Source of the DNA: Grifola frondosa
Taxonomy: Eukaryota > Basidiomycota > Agaricomycetes > Polyporales > Grifolaceae
Assembly (NCBI GenBank): GCA_001683735.1
Contig: LUGG01000004.1
Location: 2,170,001-2,234,000, forward strand
Reading direction: 5' to 3'
DNA: 64,000 nucleotides
The position numbers and the translations under genes were made by a program. Each line of letters begins with the position of its first letter. The first letter of the stretch is position 1. The notes under the pieces are model-generated. The model was not told the DNA's origin, did no database searches, and worked only from the letters and a program-made list of their open reading frames with translations. Shown piece by piece: positions 36,150 to 47,580 of this stretch.

Positions 36150-38750
36150 TCACCGACGTCTGATATGGTCTCGACTCGCGTGTAATCTTGTCAGGAAGAA
36201 CATATACGCGGCGGTCCTTCGTGCGTCTTCGCCCGTGTGCACCGCAGACAACACAAAGACTCGGCCCCTGCCATCTTCTGAGACACCCCGGACGCTGATC
36301 TTCCCGGAGAACTGCGCCTCGTACGTCCACGTCAACGACGACAGCGGCTTGCCCGTGCTGGACTTTTCGCCAGCGTCGATGCAGCTCCAGTGGCGCGACG
36401 GGCTATTCGCGTCGCGAGCCTGCTGTAACGCGCGGCGGAGTAGAAAATCAGACATATACCTGTGCAAACGGTGGCGCGTGTCTAGATATATCAAGAAAAA
36501 ATTTTGTTGGTGAACGCACTACTGACTTGGACACACGGAATGGAACGGACCAAGTCACCTGACGTCAACTGAGGTCGGACAGCTCACAGTCTGGAAGAGG
36601 AAGCTCGCGGAAGTCAGGTCCAAAGAGAACCGGCCACTTTCCCAGCGCAGATAGGCGCGCTGCAGATGCGCAATGTCGCGCTGTCGCCCTGCCCTCGCGC
36701 GATAAGCTTCGTGTCCGACATAAACAGCGCGTCCACTTGCCGGCGGTGAATCCGCGATAGTGCTGTGCCAGGTTAGAAGCTGCCACGTCCAAGATGCAGA
36801 TGCAGCGCAGCTAAGCCTTCGTGCCTGCGCATGTCCGCATATGCCACGCTCTCCGCCGGAACCCAGACGCTCGAACGGTCCTGCCAGCTTCGACATATGA
36901 GCGTTGATTCGGCGGTCTAGTCAGAGCTTGCGAAAGAGGGACACGGTGTGTCTACTGCAACTGGGCAGCCGGGTGTCGAGCCCGGCCTGTTCGTTGTGCT
37001 TCGGATGGGTGACGCTGGTGTGCGAACTTCCAGCCTTGTAGGGCATAATGGATGGCGGCGTCCAGCCGTATTTTGGCGCTGCCTGAGACTTAAACGATCA
37101 GCTGGTCATGATGAAGACTATCTCGAGAATGTTGACACACAATCTATCCATTAATCAAGCTCGCACTGCGCGAGTGACAAATGGGAAGACCGGGTCACGA
37201 GATAGAATTGAGCATAATGTCCTGACATATCTTAATTTGGAACAAGATCAAGTTTAAGCTTCGGCGCTTCAGCGCCTACACGCAGTAGCGTGGCGAAAGC
37301 CAATAGACAGCAGACAATGTTGATTCTTCTGCGTGAAAATGCCGAGCGAGCGGAGAGATCAGGCCAAAAGGACCCGTACCAAGAGGTCCGCATGTAACCG
37401 GTCCCGCGAAATTATCAAGTGGCTCTGCGAGGCAGCATGATAAAAAGTCGCACAAGCCGACCAGAAGCACAAGACATCTCGTCATGATTTCTCGGCAACA
37501 CTGCTGCAATGGATATGGTCGTAGTAGACCCCGTTACATTTTCTGGAGCACACACAATTCAGACGAGATAAGAACAGGCGTGACTCCAACAATAGCGCAA
37601 AGTAACTTGCCGGTATAAATTTTCCGGACGCCCTTGGGCCTGCGTGGAACTAGGACGGAAGCCAGCACCACAAGACCTCAGGACGTGAACAAGGGATGCA
37701 AAGACGGACGCGGAGAGTTTCATCGGCTCTTCGTGAAGGGACTCCGGGAGTCGAGTGAATAGAAACTACCAACGCCGAACATACGGACCCATCCGCGACC
37801 GTCGTGGATAGGGAGACCTGAAACAAGATTTGGCCCAAAGGCGTGTATCGAGGAAGCCGTGTCATGCCTCGAATTCTGTCACACTTGGACGGAGGTAATA
37901 ACCTGATGCAGTAATTCGAGTACCAGTTTCGAGAGCTGCACGGCGATGGCGGAGTGGCATGTCCGAGAGCTTCCTTCTCCAAATCCGAGCGCAAGCGGTA
38001 CCAGATGGTCCAAAACGAGAACCGCCCGCGATTCACACAGGACGATCAAAGGGGCAGTCGATCAAGGTTCTCCGGAGAACTGATAAATGAATTCTGAACC
38101 GGCCAGAGAAAGAATAGACGATGGAGAGTGCATCGAGTCCGAGCGCAGGTGTCTTCCCAGTGAGAGCCAGCTGCATGACGTCCTGGTAGCTGATCCATGA
38201 GACTGTGGACGGATGATGTGTGGACCGTTCGTAAGTAACGCATCATCGGTGTCAAGCGTTGCACCGGCAAATGTAAACAGAACAATTTTTTTTATTACGC
38301 CGCCTGCCGCAGTTGTGTCAAGGTCCGACCATTAAATCTTGTCGTCGTGTCGTATGCGTAGTGGACGACCCGCATTCATGAACCTAAGGACAAGTGATGA
38401 CGAGTGCTTGCAAACCTGAGGGATGTGTGCGTACCTTAATGCGATCGATTCGGGTACATATCAATCGCGGAGTGATCTGGCAGAGCGACAGGCATCCGCG
38501 GTAACATAGATCAGATGGGTTTTTTGGACACATCAGATAGAATCTCTCGCCCGACTGTCCGCTCGAATCGACTAACAGCTTTGCTCTTCCAGAAACACTT
38601 GACCTTGAGACACGGCGATTGCTGACCAGTTTAAAGTTCGACAGGAGAGCTTCGCAGACAGGACGGTGGTTAGCGAGCACGTCAGACTGCAACAGAAACA
38701 ATCTGTCAGAAAGTGGTCTCTGCTTTCACAGGCGGAGAGAAACTCGTGGG
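36150..38750 (-). other. Unidentified coding-like segments, minus strand
   Basis: Several minus-strand pieces read like exons but I cannot join them or name a family. At about 38690-38405: GRAKLLVDSSGQSGE then RFYLMCPKNPSDLCYRG, ending at a GTACGC donor. At about 38250-38045: MQLALTGKTPALGLDALS then IVYSFSGRFRIHLSVL. At about 38025-37960: a stretch with GRFSFWTIWYRLR. At about 36640-36580: SGRFSLDLTSASFLFQ. At about 36410-36230: SSLTWTYEAQFSGKISVRG. The recurring '(S)GRF+' and '.QFSG' phrases suggest internally repeated or tandemly duplicated exons. It could be a diverged or decayed multi-exon gene. Confidence 0.35.
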
Positions 38751-38876
38751 ATAAGCCTTATCCTAAGGCGGTCATGATAGCTATATACATAGCACGTAGC
38801 CGGCTAAAGGCCAAGCAGTGATTGCGCTTCCAAGTTTCAGGAAAAGACGATGAAAGCTGTCAATGGTCCCCATCAT

Positions 38877-40816
38877 TCACTCGTCCCGGGGGCATCTCTC
38901 CTCGCGATAAGACTGGACGACTGCCCTTACATCAACCTTGTTCTCAATGCCCAAGAAAGCGCAGAACGCCTTGGTTTGGGGATTGGGATAATAAGGAGCT
39001 GCGGCCGCGTGCGCATGTTAGTAAATCATCATTTAGGATTGCTGAAGGCTTACGTCGTGCTCTTGTGGCAGCACTTTCGAGCTAGGCGGCGGAGCGGTCA
39101 TCTCGAATGTCTGGCATCTGTCTACTGGCACAACGCCCTCGTCTTGCAAAATGTTGGTCTTCACCCACTCCAGCTCCGTCCTGACCGCCTCTCTCGCCTG
39201 CGTTTCATTAGGATATGGCAGCTGGTCGATGGTCCGTGACATGTACGGATTGAAAGCACGAGTGATAGCCAGCCATTCTGGATCGAATGCGAGTACGGGT
39301 GTATCAGTTGCTTTGGCCGACTCCGGTCGTTTGAAACCTGGTGGTGATTGTATATCGATGACCTTCACGTGGGTGTCAACGTATGTCATGTATGTAGGAC
39401 AAGATACGTACCTCCAGAAACTTCTTAAACGGGAGACATTTGTCCAACGCCAAAAATTCGTTTTTGAGGATGGCGGAGGTGGAGGCGGGGGCCAACAAAC
39501 TCCTGTTATGTCTAACAGTATCTCATCTGGGTTCCGAAAACAGAGGGCTCCTTGCTCTCCTCTATTGAGGGTGTACATGTTCAGGTGCTCCCGCGAGCGA
39601 CGATGACCCAGTATCCGCTTCTCCAAGCTCCTCGTCATCCGCAATCACGATCTCGTCAGGATTTGTTCGCTCCGCACTCTTTTCCGCAGTCTTACCGCGG
39701 GCTTTAGTCAGCTCCCCATGTTGGACAATGGCTTCAAACGACAGTGCAAATGCGCCGAGAACCACCACTCGGGCTTCAGTGATCTCAGGAGGTCCATCAT
39801 GGGCGGCGAGCCGAGCGCGCCACTCTTTATGTCTGCACGGAAATGCGGCTTGCGCTCTAGCAGATTGCGAACGTCGCCATGTCGCTCGATGGACTGAGGC
39901 CAGTCATGAGACAGGAATATCGACGGGGACGACAGCTGGTAGAGGGGGTAAGTGTATTAGAAGACCAGAATGAGCGAGGGTGCGCACAAGTGATAGCCGT
40001 CGAACATTGTACTCTCGAATGTGGTAAATGCTGCGTATCGAGGAACCCTGGTAGTAGGGTATTTGCTCGCAGTGTCCTTTCGGTTATGGTCAAAGACGGA
40101 ATGAATCACAATACAACCTAGTTACCTTTATGGTAGTCATGCGGCTTGAATATTCCTGATGCCCAGCGATACGGATCCCATTTACCTGCACACAGCCAGC
40201 ATGACCGAGAAAATATATGTTCGGCGCGAGCCAGCCTCCGTGATATCTAGCACCAAAAATATAAGTGATGACGATATATGAAAACCGCACAGAGACTCAC
40301 AATTCCCATAAATAATTCGAGGCTTCATGATTTCCACCGATCACGATCGTAAGCATGGAGCTTTCTTTTCGCCAGTGTAGTATTTCAAACAACGCGATTC
40401 AGTCAAGTATACACCGTGAAACGAAATAACATAGGAAGATTATTGCATTTCGACTCCACCGTCAGACGAGTGTACCACGAACCTGTGGAGCAATCGCATG
40501 TACGAAAGATGCATTCAATCCGAACGAATACACGGTGTGCTCTCCACGACAAGGATGAAAAGCAGCGCCCACCTACTTGTAAAACCCGCCGAGCTTGCGA
40601 TATTTATCCGGCACCGCCATGCATTGCAAATCACGCTCGTTTCGAACGGCTTGAAAGTCCACAAATGAGTAGAGGTCTGTCTTGTATTTGTCCCGTCCCT
40701 CGAGCTCGGCAATGTGTGAGTAGATGGCGTCAAGTTGCCATGGCAGCAACCTCGATCGCGACCTGGTGGCATATTCATTGAAGTCATTGAATCGTTGAGA
40801 TGATACTCACTTTCAT
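38877..40816 (-). CDS. DBR1: RNA lariat debranching enzyme Dbr1
   Basis: Dbr1 cleaves the 2'-5' branch of excised intron lariats in the nucleus. Exon 1 is only ATG AAA (40816-40811); a 48-nt intron follows. The order of pieces is diagnostic: GCCHGNL (metal-binding), DLQCMAVPDKYRKLGGFYK, IVIGGNHEASNYLWEL, GGWLAPNIYFLGHAGCVQV, SHDWPQSIERHGD, SGALGSPPMMDLLRSLKP, EWWFSAHLHC (metal-binding), FLALDKCLPFKKFLE, DPEWLAITRAFNPYMS, and a tail FCAFLGIENKVDVRAV to a stop at 38877. Catalytic motifs are all present. The frame breaks at many sites (about 40753, 40738, 40352, 40170, 39743 and others), each explained by a single base missing from a short run. This points to sequence error, since every mushroom should need this gene. 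It shares a divergent promoter with RPF2. Confidence 0.85.
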
Positions 40817-41120
40817 TGTTCTAGATGGCTTACGATTTGGGACGATTGTGTAGCTGTATGGCCTGCTTAGCGCGTCCTCTACCCTCCACTTCGTGAAAGA
40901 AGCCTGGAAGACACACGATAAGGTTGGGTTACTGGAGCCTTAGTTGATGGGAGGTGAACGTGAGCAACCCCGAGACATCAATTACGACCTCGAAGTGGAA
41001 CGAGAGCGTCACGGTGTGCTTACGTACGCAAAATTTCTATCTTTGCTTCCTCCAGACCCGTTACTTCAGACTCACAAACTGCTACGAGCTTCCAGTCTCA
41101 TTCCGTCAAAAAGGTTGATA
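40817..41120. promoter_or_regulatory. Divergent DBR1/RPF2 promoter
   Basis: A 304-bp gap separates the start codons of DBR1 (-) and RPF2 (+). It must drive both, linking intron lariat turnover with 60S ribosome assembly. I see no sharp TATA box; the sequence has mixed CT and GA stretches. Confidence 0.55.
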
Positions 41121-42313
41121 ATGTTGCGAACAGTGTAAGAGCAATTACTATCGTAAAATTCATCTCAATTTCCCGTCGTTGACTAGAAAACCAAAAATGC
41201 ACGCTCAAAACGCGCCTGCAAGCACGCGAGGCCAAGGAAGTGGAGAACACAGGACAGCGATTTTTGTTAGAGGCACACATACCGGAGAAAGGTCAACCTG
41301 GTCATGAAAGAGCTTGTGAGTGCACTTATGTCCCGGTGCGAAAATACATCTCATGCATCGATTTTTCAGATGGCTCTTAAACGTCCTCACGCCATATCGT
41401 TCTCTAAGAAGAACGTCGTCGTCCATTCGAAGACGCCTCCTCGTTGGAGTTCTGGCAAGAAGAACGATGCGAGTCTGTTCGTAGTAGGGAGAGCACGAAG
41501 AAGCGGCCCGACGGATTGGATTTGTGCGGATGTTTGACTCGCGTGTGTTGGACATGTGCGAAGTTGGGGTAGATAACTGGATGTCGATGAACGAGTTTAA
41601 GGTGCGGATCGTGAACCAACTCGTATTGCAATCCTTGCTAATGTTCACCCGTCCAGACACCAAAGGCTACCCCTGGGCACAAGCCACTCATGCACTTTGC
41701 ATCAGAACTATTCGACACACATCCCCGGTTCATCCAGCTGAAGTCTCTTCTCATGGATTTCTTTAATGGTGAAGTCATCGACTCCATTTGTCTAGCAGGC
41801 CTCGAGCATGTCATCAGTATTTCGCTGGGACCTACGCCTTCGACAATGAACGCTACAACGGAAACGCTACAACCGTCTACATCTACAACCGCTTCGCAAG
41901 CAGAGCTGAAGTCCTTGCCCAAAGTACACATTCGTGCGTATACAATTCGACTGCTGTCGTCAGGAACGCGCATTCCGCGTGTGGAGTTGACTCCCATGGG
42001 CCCTTCACTGGATCTGTCGTTGCGGAGGCACACACCTGCGGATCCAGAGATACTGAAGCAAGCACTGAAGCGACCGAAGTTGCGGAAGCAGGACGTGGAA
42101 AAGGGTCTGGGGAAGAAGCGCAAGAACGTGGAGGTGGACGAGATGGGAGACGTGCGGGGACGGATACACGTGGCGAAGCAGGATCTAGGGAAGTTGCAGA
42201 CGAGGAAGATGAAAGGCCTGAAGAGCGGGAGAGAAAGTGGAGGCGAGGATGGAGAAAGCGAAGACGAAGACGAGGCGGATTCGCAGAGACGGAAACGCAG
42301 AAGGGAAGAGTGA
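41121..42313 (+). CDS. RPF2: Ribosome assembly factor Rpf2 (Brix domain)
   Basis: Rpf2 works with Rrs1 to bring 5S RNP into the pre-60S particle in the nucleolus. Exons: 41121-41134 (MLRT), 41187-41315, 41370-41601 and 41657-42313. Recognisable Brix-family phrases are LQAREAKEVEN, MALKRPHAISFSKKN, KKNDASLFVVG, RMFDSRVLDMCEVGVD, GHKPLMHFASELFDTHPRF, IQLKSLLMDFFNGEV, ICLAGLEHVI and RIPRVELTPMGPSLDL. A basic, acidic-patched tail (GKKRKNV..., QRRKRRREE) fits nucleolar localisation. Exon 4 is clean, but exons 2-3 need about five one-base additions in homopolymers (about 41213, 41251, 41289, 41488, 41525). I consider it a functional gene with consensus errors. Confidence 0.85.
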
Positions 42314-42370
42314 TTGCCACATTTTTTTCATGTCGACTGAGCGCAGCTATGATGAGTGCTGAGCGCTGAG

Positions 42371-42653
42371 CTATGATACTTTGACTTTGTTGTGGGGGAC
42401 GTTGTCCACGACGAGCTCGTCGTCGGTCGGCGTGTCGGAGTGATCACCAGACTTTTTTAAGCTTACATAAGCATGTCGATTCGGCCTCGAGTCGTTGTTG
42501 TATGCTGTCGCCGACGACCATCTCGTTCTCCGCGTACTGTCCACCGACGCCGTCCCCATCGACGCTGGCAGCACCGATAGATAACCAGTAATTGTGTTCT
42601 TCGTCCTTGAAGATACGACCACGCTCGTTTATGTGATTTTGCTGCGCCGTCAT
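42371..42653 (-). CDS. Small acidic protein of unknown function
   Basis: From ATG 42653 the frame reads MTAQQNHINERGRIFKDEE then HNYWLSIGAASVDGDGVGG and AENEMVVGDSIQQRLEAES. With a one-base adjustment in the A6 run near 42455 it continues SGDHSDTPTDDELVVDNVP to a stop at 42371, about 93 aa. It is acidic and has no membrane segment. I do not recognise the family. Its stop is 57 bp from the convergent RPF2 stop. Its start codon is only 31 bp from the proposed start of the next gene on the other strand, so one of the two starts may be wrong. Confidence 0.5.
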
Positions 42654-42684
42654 GGCTAGTGAGACTCCACGCGTACTTACTAGC

Positions 42685-44720
42685 ATGGACCACGCTAACC
42701 TCGTGTTGCTATACTTTTAGCGTTACCCTCTTTCTCCAGTCCGGGTCAAACGTGAGATATCTCTGCCGTGTCATTTTATCAGACTTGCTCACCGTATATC
42801 TATTCACAGTGCTGCTTCGCCGACGGCTTCTGTCACTGATCCCAGCACACAAGCCTCCACCACCACCACTTCTGCTGATACCACTACTTCTCCGACTGAC
42901 ACTACCACTACTTCAACTAACACCTCAACCTCTAACATCAATACAACCACTTCCACCGATACTACTTCGTCGTCCACCGATTCGACCACTTCCCCTACAT
43001 CTGATACTTCGACCTCCACCACTCCTACCACATCTACCACTCCTACCACCTCTTCAACAACCTCTGTCTCTTCAACCTCCTCGACAACCAGTACTTCCAC
43101 CACACCATCCACCACTTTGTCAGACACCACATCCACCTCGCAACCTTCGACGAGCCCCACCTTTCAGACATCGGCTTTCCTGACTACATCCGATGGACAA
43201 ACCTTCACTACGACCGTTGTGGCGCAAGTGACCGGCACTCCTGGTGCAGATGCATCCCAGAATAATTCAAGTTCAGGCAGCTCTAAGTCGTGAGTTTCCA
43301 TCTGTATAATTCATACCTTTTCCTGCGGTGGGATGAGATTCTATCCCCCCCTTCTCCGCCGTTCAATGGACAGCGTGTTCTATGTTTAGTGCATCCAGCG
43401 CGCCGTATCTGTTCATGAGCCATACTATTCTCCATTTCTCACGTCGATGCAATTGTCATATGAGGATGCATTATGAAATGCTTGAAGTTAGCACTCAAAT
43501 TATTCGCATTCGTTTTGAATTCACGTGAAAATATCCATCTGACTCCCCCCCAGTTTCTTCCATAACAAGGGGGCTGTCGCGGGTGTCTTCACTGTCGTCG
43601 GTTTGGTCGGTCTGGTTGTCGTCGTCGCGCTTCTCACGAACGCCATCCGCCGTCGCCGTGCGAAAAAATTCGATCGCGAGATTGCGGAAGCTGCCGCCGA
43701 GGCAGCCCATGCGCCCAACTTCACCGACGACGACTACGGCTACCCGGACGATCGTATGCACGAGCGTGAAGTGAGAAGCCTGAACACCGGTTACTCTGAC
43801 ACCACTCATGGCACCTACGCCCAGCAGCCCATGGGAGAGAGCTATAACATGAGCGATCTCCCGCCATTCGATCCTTATGCTGTGGGCGCGGCCGCTGGCG
43901 GTGCTGCAGGGATCGGCGCAATGGGTGTCAACCGCGCTCGAAGCCGTGGCGGCCAGAGCGGTATGGCGCCGTACAATGCATTCGCGGGGCCAACTATGCC
44001 GGATCCTTTCACTGATGCCAGCACGGCTCCCTATGAATATCAGAAACAGGACCCGCGGTATAGGCAGCCTGGTATCCCAGGTAGTAACGAGCACGATCTC
44101 CTCGCTGCTGCGGGGCTCGGCGGCGCCACGGGCGGGTCTGTGGGTCTATCGCGCTCATCATCTCAGCCTTTATCTAGCGCACCAAGCACGAACGCTAGCC
44201 TTGATCGGAAGAGAAGCTTGGCCACTTCGACGACGCTCGGCGGGACAAATTCGCCGTCTGATCCTGATTCCCACTCAGCGCGCTATGCGCCCGGGTTTGT
44301 CGACCAGTATCCACCGCAGTCTCAGAACTATTCCCCGCCTCAGCAAGCTTATTCCTCGGCACAGGGGATGCTACCCAGCCATGGAGCACAGTCACGGCCA
44401 ACATCTGCAGTGGATCCATACGGTGGATATATCAGCAGCCCGCCCAGCCCTCAGCCGGAATTAGGATCTCCACAGCCGCCGATCCAGGAGGCACGTCTCC
44501 TCTCGACCAACTTCAGCTCTCCGCCTGCAAGCTCGGAGGGTGGGTTCGGTGAGGGTGAAGGTCATGGAGGGTGGCAAGGTCAGGATGAAAATAGGATGAG
44601 TATCCAGGACGAGGAGGACTACGGTTACGGCGGAGGACGGAGAGTCTTAAAGGTGAGTACCTCATTCATTTAGTATATATCGGTGCGGGGACTGATATTT
44701 AATAGGTTGCAAATGAGTAG
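42685..44720 (+). CDS. Ser/Thr-rich single-pass membrane protein (Mid2-like layout)
   Basis: Exons 42685-42751, 42810-43289, 43554-44652 and 44706-44720 (VANE-stop), about 553 aa. A signal peptide (MDHANLVLL..., LALPSFSSP) is read if one T is added near 42711. Exon 2 (about residues 25-182) is a Ser/Thr-rich, presumably O-mannosylated stalk (TTTTSADTTTSPTD and similar). A membrane helix follows (GVFTVVGLVGLVVVVALL, about 190-212), then RRRR and a long cytosolic tail rich in Pro/Gly/Ser (YGYPDDRMHE, DEEDYGYGGGRR). This layout matches fungal wall-stress sensors of the Mid2/Wsc kind without a WSC Cys domain. The membrane-proximal basic residues and the tail suggest signalling or septum/wall placement. 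No family name can be assigned. Confidence 0.75.
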
Positions 44721-45423
44721 GTCCCATCAGGTATGCAGCCTGTCGTTCTTGGGCAAAAGATCTTTGCCACCGCAATCGTTGTCAGACGCTGTACTATTCC
44801 ATGATATGTTTGCTCAATCGCTCTCTTGTGTTCACCTTCCCTCACCTGGGAGCTGGCTTCCGATGTCTATTAACTTGAATCGTATCTTGACAGGTCACAT
44901 CTTTACATTATTGATCTCAGTATTCAGGCCGAGTGCGCTGTTGTGGACGATTGATGAGTGTACCTTCAAGTACAGCGCTCTACTACAGCATTCGTGGTGT
45001 CTACTAATGCTATACTGTCACCGGGTACCGTGTATGGACCTTGCTTGTTCTGTATCTTCCTCAATAGTTAGCGGAAATATTGATTTATCGTGTGACCTTC
45101 CTACGCCGTCATCTCCGACCAGAAATTGAAGAATACGAGAGAATGAACTGATTCAAACAAAAATCAGAAGGCCAACAACAACAATCCGAAATAATGTGGC
45201 ATTGGACAATGACAATGTAAAGACTTAACTAAATATCAATATTATGTCGAATAAGTTATGGGCTTCGATAGGGTGGGCCAGGGGTGGTCTGATTTATTTG
45301 TTTCAGCAGGCTTTTTAGCTTGACTGGTGAGTTAGGTTTCATGGTTCCATGTGGCTGCCATCCTTTTTGTTGTGTTTTGTTGTACATAGAAAGTGATTTA
45401 ATTGGATTCTGTTGTGGCATTTA
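44721..45423. other. 3' flank of the membrane protein gene, no gene seen
   Basis: Open frames here are short and featureless. AT content rises through this stretch, and CAA/TTG-rich sequence begins near 45170. Confidence 0.35.
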
Positions 45424-45510
45424 GTTGCTGTTCTCAGTTGTTTTGGTGTTGTTGTTGTTGTAGTTTTTGTGAATTCTTGTTGTTGCTGTTGCTGTTGTTG
45501 CTGTTGTTGG
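45424..45510. repeat. (TTG/CTG)n microsatellite
   Basis: Imperfect runs of GTT and GCT trinucleotides, for example 'gttgttgttgttg' and 'gttgctgttgctgttgttgc'. A short frame through it encodes polyglutamine on the minus strand, but no gene context supports coding. Confidence 0.8.
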
Positions 45511-45978
45511 TGGCTACCAGGCATGCCACGGTGACACCACAGTCAGTCGGACTGGGTCTGGTGTGTTTGGAACGGATGACCTTTATTTTTTTCTGTATAA
45601 TCTGCATGATGTTGTAGATGCTTTGAATAATGCCACCCATATGAAGACAGTCTGCGAGGACACCCTGGCACAAGTGTCGGACCTGGTCCTACTCAGAGTG
45701 CAAGAAGATATAAATTGCGGAATACCTCAGCCTTCAAGTTACCAGTCTGCTCATTAATGCTCAAAGTGGTGGTATCCTCGGCAGACTCAATCATGTTTGT
45801 GGGATGAGAATTGTAAAGCAACTACCAAGTTACCAAACATGTGAAGCGGTATGGGCGCTAAGCTAAGTGTGCTCCCGCGCCACCCGCATCTGACCTGGTC
45901 TTACTCGTCGGCACTGGGGCGTGGCGCAAAGTGTGCGCCGCCACCTCCGGTGGCACCAGGCGATTTCGCTCAGGTGGC

Positions 45979-46246
45979 ATCGCCGACCCCTGCTGGCCCA
46001 TGCGTGAGACTCAGTCCTACGATCGAAGCAGCAGTCGCCCAAGACTCAATACCCGGCAATATTACGTGAGATGCCTCTTGTCAAAGTGCTATCGGGCCCA
46101 GTCTCCCTCCGCACAAACAGTGCATTTGACCGGGTGTCAATTAATTTACAACCTCATCGACACCGGCGATGGTGGCCTATGGTGTGGCCACTGCTGCTTC
46201 GATCGTAGGACTGAGTCTCACGCATGGGCCAGCAGGGGTCGGCGAT
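45979..46246. repeat. 57-bp perfect inverted repeat with 154-bp loop
   Basis: 45979-46035 and 46190-46246 are exact reverse complements over 57 bases (starting 'atcgccgacccctgctggcc'). Outside, similarity stops at once. Nothing coding is seen in the loop. This could be a foldback or MITE-like element, or a recombination product. Confidence 0.85.
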
Positions 46247-46372
46247 TAGGTTAGGTTATGGGCTAACACTATGCTAACACTATGCTTCTCGCCCGCCACG
46301 GGCGGCGGGCAGCTGGCCGGGGTCCTCGTCATCCATATTAGGGCCATTTTCCCAGGACCCCAGATACCAATG

Positions 46373-46790
46373 CCAGGCAAACTCTCGGGCGGCAATGGCT
46401 GGGTGGGTGGATGAGCGAGCGCCTGCCACCCTCTGGGGCATGGGTGGGACCCCTTGCCCCCCCACCACCATGCATGTGATACATTATCAGGTCAGGTCAC
46501 ATGTCAGGCACCTTGCATGAGCAATTGGAGGGTGCTCTCCATGCATGCCTGCCACCCCTCTGACCAACTGAGTGACTGGCTCACTGACTGCCAGCCAGGC
46601 AAACTCTCAGGGCAAAGGCTAGGTGGGTGAGTGTCTGCCACCGCTTGAACATGGTGGGACCACTTGTCCCCCACCATGCATGCGATACATTATACCAGGT
46701 CACATGTCAGGCACCTTGGATGAGCAATGGCTGTCACCCCTCTGACCAACTAACCGACTAACTGACTGGCTGGCTGACAGTCAGCCAGCC
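46373..46790. repeat. Imperfect 222-bp tandem duplication
   Basis: 'ccaggcaaactctc' at 46373 recurs at 46595, and the following features ('ggctgggtgggtg/ggctaggtgggtg', 'ccaccatgcatg', 'gatacattat', 'cacatgtcaggcaccttg') appear in the same order in both units. It is flanked by 'actgactggctggctgac'-type short repeats to about 46800. Confidence 0.8.
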
Positions 46791-47160
46791 AGCCATGTGT
46801 CTGCCAGATGCTAATGACCTCAGTCTGAGTGCCTGCCATGTCCCCCCCCCCTGTGATCCATCACCTGTCACATGGATGCTTGTCTGTCATGCTCTGATAT
46901 GTCAGGCTGCCATTTTTCTTGAAAACATGACATGGTGAATCCCCTTATGTGTGACACCTCTCTGATGAATCATGTGTCATCGTCCATGATTCACTACTTG
47001 CTGTCTGGGCACTTGTCCACCATCACCTTGCTGACTGACTGTCAGCCATCTGATGGAGGGCATTTAAGCTTAGTGTCATGACCTTTTGATTGATGGGAGA
47101 AGACATGTGATGACGACGGTGTGTAAGAGATGTGAAGTAAAAGTGAGAGGTGAGGAGTAA

Positions 47161-47560
47161 GAAGTTGGTGGATAAGAAATAAGCGTGTGAGTAAGTTGGT
47201 GAATAGGATGAGACGTGAGAAGCGATGTGATAGGAACGAGGAAGTTGGTGGATAAGAAATAAGCGTGTGAGTAAGTTGGTGAATAGGATGAGACGTGAGA
47301 AGCGATGTGATAGGAACGAGGAAGTTGGTGGATAAGAAATAAGCGTGTGAGTAAGTTGGTGAATAGGATGAGACGTGAGAAGCGATGTGATAGGAACGAG
47401 GAAGTTGGTGGATAAGAAATAAGCGTGTGAGTAAGTTGGTGAATAGGATGAGACGTGAGAAGCGATGTGATAGGAACGAGGAAGTTGGTGGATAAGAAAT
47501 AAGCGTGTGAGTAAGTTGGTGAATAGGATGAGACGTGAGAAGCGATGTGATAGGAACGAG
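47161..47560. repeat. Minisatellite, five identical 80-bp units
   Basis: Units start at 47161, 47241, 47321, 47401 and 47481 with 'gaagttggtggataagaaat' and end with 'gtgataggaacgag'. The five copies are identical by eye, so the array expanded recently or is homogenised. Each unit itself contains an internal partial repeat ('aagttggtggataag' and 'aagttggtgaatagg'). The preceding 47090-47160 has a degraded start. Confidence 0.95.
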
Positions 47561-47580
47561 TTAGGTTAGGTTAGGTTAGG
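47561..47580. repeat. (TTAGG)4 directly after the minisatellite
   Basis: Four TTAGG units immediately follow the last 80-bp unit and are followed by 'tggatgcccgactgagcgag'. TTAGG is one base short of the usual fungal telomere unit TTAGGG. Confidence 0.9.

Noticed and set aside
42659..43183. Pro/Leu-rich ORF on the + strand
   Set aside because: It is the shifted frame of the Ser/Thr-rich exon of the membrane protein, and its composition is a by-product of ACC/ACT codons.
47161..47560. CRISPR array
   Set aside because: The 80-bp units are contiguous with no unique spacers, and the genome is eukaryotic.
47561..47580. True telomere
   Set aside because: Only four units, not TTAGGG, and sequence continues on both sides.
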